Notes: generated by a model not told the origin, from the letters alone. A stretch of 64,000 bases of DNA from Gonatopus flavifemur (GCA_018340375.1 JAFFJZ010000004.1:22480001-22544000), one strand, 5' to 3'; positions 15,001 through 21,983 are shown, counted from the stretch's first letter. Numbers and translations: made by a program.

Positions 15001-18000
15001 GAATGCACATCGAGGATATAGTAATTTTTAATAGAAAATTGAAGAATATTTCTCAAATTTGTAAAGAAGGTAAAACGTTTCACATTTCTGTTGAATATCT
15101 CTGGCGGAAATTCCAATTTTGAGAGTTTTTCAAAGATGTTCAGATTATTCCCAGAGATTTTCAGAATTATTCTGAATTTTATAGAGATTTACAGAGAATG
15201 TTCGAATTTTGAGAGTTTTCCAGAGATTCTCAGAAAGTCTCCTTAATGAGATGTCATTAGATGAAAAAAGAAGTCCTAAGGAAAGATGGTAGCCTCTTTT
15301 TTCATCTAATCATGTCACATGCAACAAACTTCCGCAGGTAATAGAGGCTTCCACCGAACGCAGTGAATTTTGTGGCTATTTGAGAAGGGCCGGAAATATC
15401 TGGTGATCATTCTCGGGTGAACAAACCATTGCTCTTCGGGCAAGTACCTGACAAGGCTGATTATCCTCGGATCCACAAATCACTGTCTTTCGGGTTAACC
15501 CTTAGCTGCCACATTGGGGTCAGGCTAACCCCAGCTGTATTCGAGTCAATTCAAAACTCCCACCTTCACAAATATGGACTTTAAACGCTACCTGTCGTGA
15601 GTTGAAGAGTGCCCCCGACCACTCGAGCTCAAATCAAGTATTGAACAGCGTTGGTGTGGCTCTGGCAGCTATACAAAGTTGAGTGATGTCGTAAAAGACC
15701 CCAGTGTGGCAGCTACAATTATTCATCCAATAACAATTTTTTTCAACACTGAAGATTATTTCCTCATGAATAAAAACCATTCTATATTTTGAAGGAAGTA
15801 TTAACGAATATCAGAAAATATTTCTAAGAAAACAAAACAGTATACGCTTCGCGATCTATTAGGTGTATAACTTTGCTTCCGCCGTTTTTTTCCAAAATTC
15901 GAGGCTTTATTGTAAAAAACTGGTCATACATCTATGATTCGAAGTATTGTCCATCGCTGGCCACTACTTTCTCCCATCTTTCGGGCAGCATACGAATCCC
16001 GCGTTGACAAAACTGGTCATCTTTTGAAGCGATCCATGAATCGATCCAACTTTTTACTTCTCCATAAAACCAGAAGTGCTGGTCAGCTGGGTCGTGTGCC
16101 ATTGATCGAAACATGTGATAGTTCGAGGGAGCAATGTCTGGAGAATACGGTGGGTGGGGTAGAACTTCCCATTTCAAAGTTTCCAAGTATGTCTTGATTA
16201 CTTTCGCAACATGGGGTCGAGCATTATCATGCTGTGAAATCACTTTATCATGTCTCTCGTTGTATTGCGGCCGTTTGTCTGCCAATGCTCGGCTCAAACG
16301 CATTAATTGCGTTCGATGACGATCGCCTGTGATTGTTTCAGTCGGTTTTAACAACTTATAATACACTACGCCGAGCTTGCCCCACCAAATACCGAGCATA
16401 ACCTTGGAACCGTGAATATTCGGTTTGGCCGTCGACGTGGAAGCATGGCCGGGATATCCCCATGATTTTCTGCGCTTGGGATTATCGTAATGAACCCATT
16501 TTTCGTCCCCAGTCACAATGCGATGCGGAAATCCCTTCCGTCTTTACCTTGCAAGCAGCTGTTCACAAACACACAAACGCCGTTCAACATCTCTCGGCTT
16601 CAACTCGTACGGCACCCAATTTCCTTGTTTCTGAATCATTTCCATGACTTTCAGGCGTTTTGAAATGGCTGGTTGCGTCACTCCCAATGATCTTGGCGAT
16701 TCTTGTTTCGTTTGACACGAGTCTTGATCAAGTAATGCCTCCAATTCTGCATCTTCGAAAACCTTCTCTCTTTCACCACCATGCTGGTCTTCGACGTTAA
16801 AATCACCGTTCTTGAAGCGTTGAAACCACTCTCGGCACGTTCTTTCACTGATAGTGGCCTCACCATAGGTATTTGAGAGCATTCGATGAGCCTCAGCCGC
16901 AGATTTCTTCATATTAAAGCAGACAATTAAAACCTCCCGCAAATGACGAGAATTTGGCTCGTAAGCTGACATGTTTAATCGAGAATAACTTTATGATGCA
17001 GACACAAATCGACTAATATTTCGATGGCGTTATGTTCACAAATACCTAAGCTTGTTGTATGATATCTATGATCTATTTATTCCAACTACCACTCACCGCT
17101 ACAGCCATCTATTGCAAAACGGTGGAAGGAAAGTTATACACCTTATATGTTTTTAACGCTGGGATACGAAACGACCCCAGGGTGACAGCTTTGTTATTCG
17201 GCAGAAGTGTGGCAGCTAAGCGTTAATACAATTTTGGGCACTTGCTACTTCACCAGACAGAGATAGTCCGTGAAGATGTATATACGTGTGAGATTTGTTG
17301 TACTGAAAATGGAAAGTCTTCATGAAATCGTTCATCATTAAACTCCATCTGTGCACAAACCAATTTGTTTCCTACTGATCCTTATTCGGATTTTTGTTGC
17401 TACATTTGACGACAAAAAATCGCAAAGATATTCATATGTGGCTTCAAATTTATGCGTTTCAACGTTTTTGAGAATTATTAATTACCAAACAGTGGGTTTT
17501 TCTACATCATCAAATCAACCTACCACTATCACCAAATTGCCTTCATAATCATCAATTTACCTACTTCAAATACAAATTCAGTTATCTATGGATATTCTGA
17601 TTCAGATCAAACTTGAAACGTTGGTGTTCTATGCAATTGTTGAAAACGTGTGGAACAATATCTTAGGTGTTGGAATTGATTCATAGCGTTACACAAAAGC
17701 TGACGTAGGTAGTACAGTATTCCGTTGTTACCTACAATAATCTCTTCACCGTGAAACAGCTATTATTGGACGTCATTGGTCTTACATAACGTTTTTTTGA
17801 ATCGTAAATAACAACACTCCACAACTCATTGAACATGTCAGAGTTTATACCGAATAAAGTGTTTTTGAGGGGAGTCTTACTCCATTTTTCAATATGAACA
17901 AAAGTGCTGCTGAAGCCCATCGTATTTTAGTGAAAGTGTATGGTGAGCATGGTCTAGCTGAGCAAACGTGTCGAAAATGGTTTGCGCGTTTCAAAGCTGG

Positions 18001-19986
18001 TGATTTCGACTTGGATGATAAGGAGCGACCTGGCCAGCCAAAAAATTTGAAGATACTGATTTGGAGACGTTGCTCACTGAAGACTCATCTCAAACCCTTC
18101 AAGAATTGTCGACATCATTGGGAGTTGACTTATCAACGGTAGGACAACGTCTGGAAAGTTTGGGCATGATCCAGAAGGAAGGACGTTGGATCCCATATGA
18201 ATTGAAACCAAGGGACATTGAGGGGCGTTTTTTGACGTGTGAACTGCTGCGTCAATGGCAGAAAAGAAAAGGTTTCTTGCATAGAATTGTCACTGGCGAT
18301 GAGAAATGGACCCATCACGACAATCCGAAGCGCAAAGAGTCATGGGTTAAGCCCGGCCAACCATCACAATCAGTGGCAAAGCCAAATATCCATCGGTCTA
18401 AGCTCCTGCTCTGTATTTGGTGGGATCAGATGGGTGTGATTTATTATGAACTGTTGAAACCGAATGAAACCATAACTGGGGATCGTTACCGACAACAATC
18501 GATGCGCTTAAGCCGTCCATTGGAAGACAAACGACCGGAAAACTCTAAAAGACACGACAAAGTCATTTTGCTGCACGACAATGCTCGTCCGCACGTCGCA
18601 AAACCAGTGAAAACATATCTCGGAACATTTGAATGGGAAGTTCTACCCCACCCGCCGTATTCTCCAGATATTGCGCCATCTGATTACCATTTGTTCCGTT
18701 CGATGGCTCATAGCTTGTCCAAGCAAAAATTTACTTCTTACGGAGATTGCCAAAAATGGTTCGATTCGTGGATTGCATCCAAAGATGCGTCCTTCCGACA
18801 CGGTATTCATTCCTTGCCCGAAAGATGGTCGAAAGTAGTTGAGAGCGATGGACAATACTTTGATTAATGTATTCTTTGATTTTCATTCGAAATAAATAAT
18901 TTTTCTTCTCACCAAAAGAACGCTACAAATTAATTCCAATTCCTAATATTATACTAAATGAGGGATAGGTTCCTATTCATTCATTCACGGAAGTTATTTA
19001 CAATCAAACACAGAATATCACCAAATTACCTCCCTTCAACCTACAGCGATATTTCGAAAATTGCAGAGTATTCTACAGTAATCTTACATAAAAAATTGGA
19101 CTAGTATCAAGCCTTGATGCTCAGTGTAAAACTAGAGGAGGAATAGAGAATGGATTCCTCCTAAGGTTGTAGTTTATTAGATGTTTTCAGGGAATAAGAC
19201 ATTTGTGTGGAATTCGATCTCACCTCGCAGTTTTGACTCGAAAGTCTCTTGTGCCGGGGAATACATATCAATTTCCCGTCTTCCCTGCGGTACAGGATTT
19301 CTCTGAATGAATTTGTTGCAGGTATGTGCGTAAAAATCCTCACAAGGGTCCGCTGTTGGATCTAAATCGTCCAGTATATCTTCCGTTGACAAGAGAAAAT
19401 TGAAATACCTATGAGTAAATATCGTGATTTCATTTCTCACCCCAGTAGAAATTTGATCAGGCGTTTCGGATTTTCAATAAAGTCCTGGTCAGGTTAAAAT
19501 CCGGAAATCGTAAATAAGCGAAATCTCATGGGGGCCCCTCCCTTATAAGGGCCTCATCTGATTCCCCTAATAGGATTCAAATGAGGTTGTAACCCAAGGG
19601 TACAATAGGGTTCGGATGAGGTTTCCACAAAATCGAGCAAAAAAGGGAAAACCGTAACGCAGTCTGATAAGAAATCAGGCATGCCTCATCAGGCCCTCAT
19701 TTTTTCCCGTCCAAAATCTCTACTGGGGCATACTCAACTTTCTTCACGACCATTGTAAGAACACACTCCAACGCGATTCAGTTGATTTTATCAAGCTTAA
19801 AATCAGTACCTCTCAATCGGTTGGCTTCTGCTGAATGGTTCGACCATACAATCAGTAGAATGATTGTAATTCCTATCAAAGACCTAGCGATTGAACATCA
19901 TGCGTCAAATTTGATTTCACATTACAGATTGGTAATTGCATGCAAAATACTTACCATCTCAATGATGACTCTTCATAATGAAACAT
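1..19986 (-). CDS. Secreted neprilysin-like M13 zinc metallopeptidase, split gene, 3' end outside window
   Basis: M13 peptidases cleave small peptides outside the cell using zinc held by HExxH plus a downstream Glu. Sixteen coding pieces join in frame to about 497 codons. Residues 13-24 are a hydrophobic signal-peptide core followed by SNHSAEA. DPCEDFY lies at 46-52, a GG-containing block near 100, the FYN substrate-binding block at 447-449, and the zinc motif HELGH at 487-491. No transmembrane anchor follows the signal, so the enzyme is probably secreted, unlike classical neprilysin. The stretch from DPC to HExxH is about 440 residues, shorter than I recall for vertebrate neprilysin. The third zinc ligand (ENxAD region) and the C-terminal CxxW lie beyond base 1. 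The fit of phases at all joins argues for a real gene and against a random ORF assembly. Exon borders are predictions; no stop codon or frameshift interrupts the model. Confidence 0.82.
463..530 (-). CDS. M13 peptidase exon 15, zinc-binding HELGH
   Basis: The 68-bp exon lies between acceptor ATGGTTTCAG and donor GTAAGT. It reads ASMGYVLGHELGHAMYD, the M13 zinc helix (canonical VxGHExxHxFD). His487 and His491 would bind zinc and Glu488 is the catalytic base. The usual G-F-D after the second His is A-M-Y-D here. It starts with one base completing a Gln codon and ends after one base. Confidence 0.86.
763..817 (-). CDS. M13 peptidase exon 14
   Basis: The 55-bp exon reads IEPGFLEFPLLHLDLEN, matching the M13 block 'xPAGxLQxPxF' just before the zinc helix. 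It has acceptor GATTTCTCAG and donor GTAAGT. Two bases complete a Glu codon from exon 13, and two bases hand a Gln codon to exon 15. Confidence 0.8.
1065..2298 (+). mobile_element. Mariner-type transposon A1 (mauritiana-like, D,D34D), inactive, in M13 intron 13
   Basis: About 1.23 kb with inverted termini: AGGTGTGCAAGTTGAAACTCGG at the left (from 1067) and its complement ending at 2296, with the right TA at 2299-2300. The left TA target copy is mutated. Transposase begins at 1226 (MDFDKQHLRH). Helix-turn-helix DNA-binding and DDE parts are recognisable, with HDNARPH and SPDLAPSDYNLF for the second and third catalytic Asp. It is disabled by a 1-nt insertion near 1592, a TAG at 1742-1744, a TGA near 1790 and a small deletion before the stop that removes the usual end of the protein. 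A2 at 52.5 kb is the same family in opposite orientation. Confidence 0.93.
1226..2222 (+). pseudogene. Mariner A1 transposase pseudogene
   Basis: The frame runs from MDFDKQH to a stop at 1601-1603 caused by the frameshift. It resumes with MNLLSRFKKKNFLHKIITSD (first catalytic Asp), then HDNARPH and APSDYNLF. The C-terminus ends abruptly as LLPEHFN where A2 reads about ten residues more before NGEYFN. Nothing suggests host use. Confidence 0.9.
2343..2404 (-). CDS. M13 peptidase exon 13, substrate-binding block
   Basis: The 62-bp exon has donor GTGAGT and acceptor ACGTTTCAG; an alternative in-phase acceptor would start it at 2377. It encodes SSKFTDSSDVFYNSKLSAV. In neprilysins this position carries N-A-(F/Y)-(Y/S), whose Asn binds the substrate backbone; here it reads D-V-F-Y. 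The right end of mariner A1 lies only 44 bp downstream of the donor. Confidence 0.72.
2540..3095. repeat. GGCCCA/TTGGGCC-rich repeat in M13 intron 12
   Basis: The stretch is dense in GGGCCCA, TTGGCCC, AGCTTGG and related words, far above its surroundings, and resembles the compositions at 30.5-30.8 and 61.0-63.1 kb. It holds no coding motif I recognise. It may be the inside of a non-autonomous DNA element, but I could not fix its ends. Confidence 0.45.
3222..4173 (+). mobile_element. Mariner-type transposon B1 (irritans-like), internally deleted
   Basis: TIRs CTACTGTGTCCGG (left) and GGATACAGTAG (right) are flanked by TA at 3220-3221 and 4174-4175. The 5' half encodes the N-terminal DNA-binding region from 3415 (MPAFVEQGIR) through MSEKNVYKWYKEFQEGREH and the GRPSTS linker. 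From about 3787 to 4012 the transposase is replaced by unrelated filler. The end then resumes as DFNNCFGDW..EGDYFESDELDLGE. All three catalytic Asp are missing, so this is a non-autonomous derivative. It lies in M13 intron 12. Confidence 0.9.
3415..3843 (+). pseudogene. Mariner B1 transposase, N-terminal fragment
   Basis: It covers the bipartite helix-turn-helix region of an irritans-type mariner transposase (HVEDEKRPGRPSTSTDEV, then RLTIRDLSDGVGIPKGSVN). The frame leaves homology after KSRLV and stops at 3841-3843 in filler. A fragment like this could still bind TIRs, but there is no sign it is used. Confidence 0.85.
4350..4417 (-). CDS. M13 peptidase exon 12
   Basis: The 68-bp exon has acceptor CATTTCCAG and donor GTAAGT, starts in phase 0 and leaves two bases that become a Glu codon with exon 13. 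It encodes LEIVRNNYLQTILKNEKKLR, matching the helical segment before the substrate-binding block in M13 enzymes (YxxNxLxxxxxxxxxxLR). Confidence 0.72.
4735..5647. mobile_element. TIR element with CAGGGTGGCGACAA termini, in M13 intron 11
   Basis: Left end CAGGGTGGCGACAA and right end TTGTCGCCATCCTG are inverted with one mismatch. The sub-terminal parts also match (CTGGAATTCTCAGGGAATT at the right against similar words at the left). The element is 913 bp, without coding capacity I recognise, and carries a nested element at 5376-5546. No clear target duplication remains (AATTT against AATTC). CA..TG ends are seen in P- and hAT-type transposons; I leave the superfamily open. Confidence 0.7.
5376..5546. 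mobile_element. Nested 171-bp MITE with CCYAGGTGAA termini
   Basis: CCTAGGTGAA at the left and TTCACCTGGG at the right are inverted. The inner arms also pair (GTAGAATTTCATGTC near 5395 with its complement near 5520). Flanks are AT and AC. It lies inside the 4735-5647 element and resembles the termini of the 34298-34535 insertion. Confidence 0.65.
5712..5861 (-). CDS. M13 peptidase exon 11
   Basis: This 150-bp exon, phase 0 at both ends, encodes 50 residues beginning ISRIFTGIKRIYQDQINRIL. This is the M13 helical block 'vxxmvxxIrxxfxxxixxlxWM' with the usual spacing to the next blocks. The acceptor is ATGTTTTTAG and the donor GTAAGA. The Trp-Met-Asp seen in most family members is replaced by PASSM. 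Confidence 0.78.
5989..6042 (-). CDS. M13 peptidase exon 10
   Basis: The 54-bp exon, phase 0 at both ends, has acceptor CTCATATACAG and donor GTAAGC. It encodes CDHSIRTLALFLQRMKKR, fitting the Cys and following helix in the M13 'RWxxCxxxxxxxxxxAxxxLYV' segment. It leads directly into exon 11 across a 127-bp intron. Confidence 0.7.
6171..6440. mobile_element. TA-CACGG family MITE, in M13 intron 9
   Basis: Inverted ends are CTACACGGAAAAAAATGAC at 6171-6189 and the complement of CTACAGGGGAAAAAATGAC at 6422-6440. The element is 270 bp without ORFs. It shares the CACGGAAAAAAAT terminus with elements at 36.8, 44.3, 53.8, 56.9 and 60.2 kb. Confidence 0.72.
6704..6797 (-). CDS. M13 peptidase exon 9
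   Basis: The 94-bp exon has acceptor ATTTTTCTAG and donor GTGAGT. One base completes a Thr codon from exon 8, then 31 codons include HMLWPLLIEEYSRINVGDAV and end in phase 0 to meet the Cys of exon 10. Position and phase fit the poorly conserved M13 stretch before the RWxxC motif. It is one of the weaker exon calls, because the residues themselves are not strongly diagnostic. Confidence 0.55.
7111..7864 (+). repeat. Dispersed repeat R1, copy A (M13 intron 8)
   Basis: It begins ACCCATGCAG and ends ACACATGGGT, giving short inverted termini ACCCATG. Copy B at 26192-27073 matches closely over the first 390 bp and again near the end; copy C (minus) occupies 41511-42662. ORFs across it are parallel in copies A and B only because the DNA is repeated. 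No transposase is seen. Confidence 0.85.
8845..9026. repeat. Hairpin element with 55-60 bp arms
   Basis: The left arm, from CTCCCCCGCAGTGATGCCAG through GAGTCGATTTTCC, is repeated inverted at 8966-9026 with few mismatches. The loop (about 8905-8960) contains a CACACACAC run. It looks like a MITE or fold-back element; no target duplication is evident. Confidence 0.7.
9041..9276. repeat. Hairpin element with GC-rich arms
   Basis: CCAGTGTCCTCAGATTTGAC at the left and its complement ending at 9276 enclose further paired sequence (CCGTGTGAAAAAAGAG, GGTTGCGCGCGCA). It starts 14 bp after the previous hairpin, so two independent palindromes stand side by side. The GCGCGC words are unusual for this AT-rich region. 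Confidence 0.72.
10085..11205 (-). mobile_element. Mariner-type transposon C, degenerate relic in M13 intron 8
   Basis: The minus strand still reads broken mauritiana-type transposase: FEDAELQKLLDEDSTRTRKQ, then GKMQKVGRWVPHELTEQN, LLAKYQQKNFLWKIVTGDEK (first catalytic Asp), PKCKNSWVDLGQPSTST, and a decayed C-terminus ending near NGQYSED. The second and third Asp blocks are unreadable. Termini AGGTGTATAACCT (left) and AGGTTATGTAACT (right) are weakly inverted. It is older than mariners D, E and F, judged by the number of breaks. Confidence 0.82.
11699..11829 (-). CDS. M13 peptidase exon 8
   Basis: The 131-bp exon follows acceptor CATTTTCAACAG and precedes donor GTATTT. It starts in phase 0 and ends with two bases. 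It encodes YQWQEAINAYG..LERVIIRNPNYF..NNTKEYILS, the M13 segment 'fxWxxyinxxx...vivxxpxYxxxLxxLI'. Length and residues agree well with the family. Confidence 0.78.
11947..12036 (-). CDS. M13 peptidase exon 7
   Basis: The 90-bp exon, phase 0 at both ends, lies between acceptor CATATATTCCAG and donor GTGTGA. It reads 30 codons including EFNMAFLEKKVEGTE and ends FPVTQ before the YQW of exon 8. It fits the M13 'yNxmtlxelxxxxp' linker, which is poorly conserved, so support is mainly phase and position. Confidence 0.62.
12131..12322 (-). CDS. M13 peptidase exon 6
   Basis: This 192-bp exon, 64 codons in phase 0, has acceptor GCATTGTCCAG and donor GTTAGT. It encodes PPTRIYGFPEGIYDLDISDK, corresponding to 'LGLPSRDYYL' of M13 enzymes. 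The helices ISDKKVDDYKCVLMRIYKQF and TIDEVLQFRRKFY follow, matching the family's 'AYxxyMxxixxLLG..vxxfExxLA'. Confidence 0.82.
12759..12940 (-). CDS. M13 peptidase exon 5
   Basis: The 182-bp exon has acceptor GTAATTATAG and donor GTGAAT. It encodes ESKTLRELLDQRGGFPF, then SPEGPFFNVNVTQHDNGSTS. These match the M13 blocks 'LxxLIxxLGGWPV' and 'NPFFSVxVxxDDKNS'. The donor is weaker than the others; reading on would stay open for another 50 codons but leave the family alignment. Confidence 0.8.
13304..13500. mobile_element. MITE GATACCAGCGCC family, copy 1 (M13 intron 4)
   Basis: GATACCAGCGCCGGGA at 13304-13319 is exactly inverted at 13485-13500. The pairing continues inward for about 80 bp (ATTAGCCAAATTTATTC, ATTTTATTCAAAAGTGAAG). 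Centre near 13400. A second copy is at 41960-42150. Non-coding. Confidence 0.85.
13709..13789 (-). CDS. M13 peptidase exon 4
   Basis: The 81-bp exon has acceptor CTCTGAACCTAG and donor GTAAGA. It encodes VNGENNQPEKLDPIFKTLYD followed by LCLNA, the M13 'xxAxxKaxxLYxSCMN' block. It joins exon 3 through a split Asp codon and exon 5 through a split Gly codon. Confidence 0.8.
13958..14211 (+). repeat. Dispersed repeat ACACTGAGAG, copy 1
   Basis: The segment from ACACTGAGAGAAATATCCAT to GGAATGTAT recurs inverted at 37031-37267 with high identity. It is rich in 'ATAACTATG' words (TATAACTATGTTTTCATTG). It is non-coding and likely a MITE; the inner end of copy 1 lacks a visible inverted partner. Confidence 0.75.
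15252..15312. repeat. Short hairpin
   Basis: ATTAGATGAAAAAAGA near 15257 is inverted as TCTTTTTTCATCTAAT at 15296-15311, with a loop of about 25 bp. Probably a small decayed TIR element; no function assigned. Confidence 0.5.
15859..17145 (-). mobile_element. Mariner-type transposon D, catalytically dead
   Basis: TIRs AGGTGTATAACTTTGCTTCC (left, from 15861) and complement of AGGTGTATAACTTTCCTTCC (right) are followed by A/T-rich inner repeats. TA lies at 15857-15858 and 17146-17147. The 1.29-kb element has one transposase frame. It is nested in the TTAA-flanked MITE, which lies in M13 intron 3. Confidence 0.93.
15932..16972 (-). pseudogene. Mariner D transposase, one stop codon and a lost catalytic Asp
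   Basis: A single frame of 347 codons runs from MSAYEPNSRHLREVLIVCF to DGQYFES. It holds helix-turn-helix motifs (ISERTCREWFQRFKNGDF), the WVPYEL linker, TGDEKWVHYDNP (first Asp) and HDNARPH (second Asp). The third motif reads APSNYHMF, not APSDYHLF, so the last catalytic Asp is Asn. A TAA at 16544-16546 also interrupts the frame just before the catalytic domain. No frameshift is present, so decay is recent. Confidence 0.9.
17661..18949 (+). mobile_element. Mariner-type transposon E, near intact
   Basis: Left TTAGGTGTTGGAATTGATTC and right end, complement of TTAGGAATTGGAATTAATTT, are inverted with a further matching GTAGCGTT/ATAGCGTT inside. A TA precedes the left end at 17659-17660; the right target copy is unclear. 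It sits 0.5 kb from mariner D in the same M13 intron. Confidence 0.88.
17835..18867 (+). pseudogene. Mariner E transposase, two homopolymer frameshifts
   Basis: Restoring one base at each of two runs (T-run near 17889, A-run near 18045) would give 345 codons, the usual mariner length. Motifs in order: MSEFIPNKVFLRGVLLHF, EQTCRKWFARFKAGDFDL, WIPYELKPRD, TGDEKWTHHD, LLHDNARPH and SPDIAPSDYHLF, with three catalytic Asp present and D,D34D spacing. Both defects are in homopolymers, so either could be an assembly error. The best preserved catalytic domain in the window. Confidence 0.9.
19224..19379 (-). CDS. M13 peptidase exon 3, DPCEDFY block
   Basis: The 156-bp exon has acceptor TTGTCAACGGAAG and donor GTGAGA. 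It encodes ILDDLDPTADPCEDFYAHTC then NKFIQRNPVP, the M13 N-terminal signature (dPCeDFYxyxCGxwixxxxiP). Phase 1 at both ends fits exon 2 and exon 4. An alternative acceptor at 19408 would break the phase with exon 2. Confidence 0.87.
19441..19733. mobile_element. MITE with CCCCAGTAGA termini in M13 intron 2
   Basis: CCCCAGTAGAAATTT at the left and AAATCTCTACTGGGG at the right are inverted with one mismatch. The inside contains repeated ATGAGG/CCTCAT words. It enlarges a host intron that would otherwise be about 137 bp. Non-coding. Confidence 0.72.
19810..19883 (-). CDS. M13 peptidase exon 2, signal peptide
   Basis: The 74-bp exon has acceptor CAATCGCTAG and donor GTACTG. It encodes SLIGITIILLIVWSNHSAEA then NRLR. 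Twelve uninterrupted apolar residues followed by small residues look like a cleavable signal peptide, with cleavage plausible after SNHSA or AEA. It joins exon 3 through a split Asp codon. Confidence 0.75.
19955..19986 (-). CDS. M13 peptidase exon 1 with start codon
   Basis: ATG at 19986-19984 opens MFHYEESSLR and is followed by donor GTAAGT; the next codon (Trp) is split by a 71-bp intron. It is the first ATG in this frame; an upstream in-frame TAA lies near 20043. The call rests on frame, splice sites and the signal peptide that follows. Confidence 0.62.
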
Positions 19987-20037
19987 CGTGGAGGATTTTC
20001 GATATGTCGTAATGAAATTGTTCGAAACTATTGAGAT

Positions 20038-20047
20038 AATTTATATC
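20038..20047 (-). promoter_or_regulatory. Possible TATA box of the M13 gene
   Basis: The minus strand reads GATATAAATT about 55 bp upstream of the start codon, which would leave a 5' leader of roughly 25 bases. No other promoter element was recognised. In AT-rich DNA such a match is weak evidence. Confidence 0.25.
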
Positions 20048-21063
20048 GTCGTTTGTATGGTCGGAATCAGTTTATGAGAATCGTGTTCCACGTGTTCTCT
20101 TAGTCATATTCGTGATAAACAAAACGCATCAAGAATATTTCTCTACCTTTGGTTTTGCAATCCATACGAATAAAAGAAATAATTATTCACATTCTGAAGG
20201 AAAGGACATTCGTCTCGAAAAAATATGCTCCTCTTCGCTACGGAAATAACCGAATAGAGAGGTTTGATCAGTTTTGTATCTTAGAATCATGTTTCCTGTC
20301 TCACCCGTATTCTTTGTTGACAATAAGATAGAGGTGAAAAGGTCTGATGAGATATTCTTTCTGGGTTCGAAGTTTGTAACGTTGGGAAAGTCTCGCGCGT
20401 TGATGATTTCAATTATCGTTAATTTATCAATTAACTCCCCGAAAATGGTTCCTGTTTGTCGGAAAATCAAGGCTCGTTTCACATTAGTAGGGTAACACAA
20501 TTCACAGACATGTTGAATCAGGGGAACTGATTTAAAGAACTTGGATTTCCTAGCTAAAAATTGCTGACGTGGAACAAAAGTCCAAAATTGATTCAATTGT
20601 ATACATTTTTCATGCGCGTGACTGGTGGGGATTAACACGTACTGTTTGTCGACCGTTCGATGCCGCTACGGGTTTTAATTTAATTTTTTACATTTGTTTG
20701 AAACATTGACGTTTGTAAGTTATCCCCCTGAGCCCGGATTTCTTTATCCTGAGAGTGATCAAGTCGTCATTTCTGTTGATAAAAGTAGGAACTTTTTAAT
20801 TCCTATTTGGCGAAGCAAGCCAAGCACCCGATATGGACAGTGCGCAGCTCATCCGTCGAGGTTCGATTCAAACCGGATCACTCTGGTCCAACATGCGGAC
20901 TTGTAACCATTGTCTCCGCGATCCTAATACCCTGGGACGGTATATCACGGTGAAAGTTCTCAATTGCGCAACCAGATCATTGGTCGGACCTCCAAAAAGC
21001 TTCCTAGGTAGAATCATAGAGCCTACAGTGCCTTCTACCAGTACTTGAGACTGCAGGATCTTT

Positions 21064-21160
21064 GTTTCATCATTGTCAGATCAATATAGTAGGTTGTGCT
21101 GATAAAATGATCCCTTTTTCATCATTGTCAGATCAACAGAGTAGCTTGTGCTGATGGAAT
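21064..21160. repeat. Imperfect tandem duplication
   Basis: Two units of about 55 bp share CATCATTGTCAGATCAA and GTTGTGCTGAT with a few substitutions. Short and non-coding. Confidence 0.65.
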
Positions 21161-21983
21161 GTTAATGTGTGTGAATGATCATTTCCAAATCTGATCATGA
21201 TCATTCGTTAACCGTTTGTATCAAGTTCTGATCTACGAACAATCTGGACATGATTATCCCAAGATCACTGTAATATTCATAATCAGAAAACACCCCCACA
21301 AACACATTATGCTGTTAGGGTAATGAAAAAGTAAAAATTGAGAACTCAATTATATGTATTGGAATTTTCAATTCAAAGAATTACAAAGAATATTATATTT
21401 TCAAATAAACTTGAAACTGTTAATACACTATATACATCTTATAAATTCGATAGTGAATGGATAATCGGGTTCTCGATTTGCAATATAAATGATACAAGTT
21501 AAATCAGTATAGTGTAGACAGTATTTTATACAACCTTAGGTTTGTATACATGGTTTCCTACATTCATTGAAACTTGAATTATCGTCTTGAAAGTACTTAC
21601 TTCTCATCATCGCTTTCAGTGGACTTGAAATGTAATAAGGGAATCCTGATCACACCGTTTCATCCATTTCTAATGTTCCATCGAATCCATCAAATTTCAA
21701 GGGTCTTTTAAGGCATACGTCTTCAAAATTTCTCCAAACTTGAATTTTCTCATCCAAAGTATTCACTCTTTGTCATCGTTGTCAGTGGACTCAGGAATTT
21801 ATTGAGAGAAGATCCCGACCTGATCGATTCATCTGTGTGTTTGTATTCCTCTGAATACAAATTCTCCACCACCGCTGTACCTATTGCACCGTGTGAAATA
21901 GTGTCACTAATAATATCTCATCGACAACCGTTACTCTTTCTAATCAGATAACTTTGTGATTTGAAATGTACTTACAACTTGTG

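Larger units (their letters stand above)
15499..17222. mobile_element. TTAA-flanked piggyBac-type MITE, carrying mariner D
   Basis: TTAA at 15495-15498 and 17223-17226 flank inverted ends CCCTTAGCTGCCACA and TGTGGCAGCTAAGCG (one mismatch). TTAA duplications with CCC-type ends are typical of piggyBac. Without the mariner inside it, it is about 435 bp and non-coding, so it would have depended on a transposase supplied elsewhere. Confidence 0.82.

Noticed and set aside
20183..20638. Minus-strand open frame of 151 codons upstream of the M13 start
   Set aside because: No recognisable motif, no signal peptide, and no splice phase linking it to the M13 exons.
20858..20876. GGTTCGATTC-like B box
   Set aside because: No matching A box or T-arm structure at the right distance.
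21597..21660. Exon-like minus-strand piece reading IRIPLLHFKS before a GTAAGT donor, with a diverged second copy near 21780
   Set aside because: It recalls aspartic-protease propeptides, but a TGA closes the frame just upstream and no signal-peptide exon or protease domain follows.
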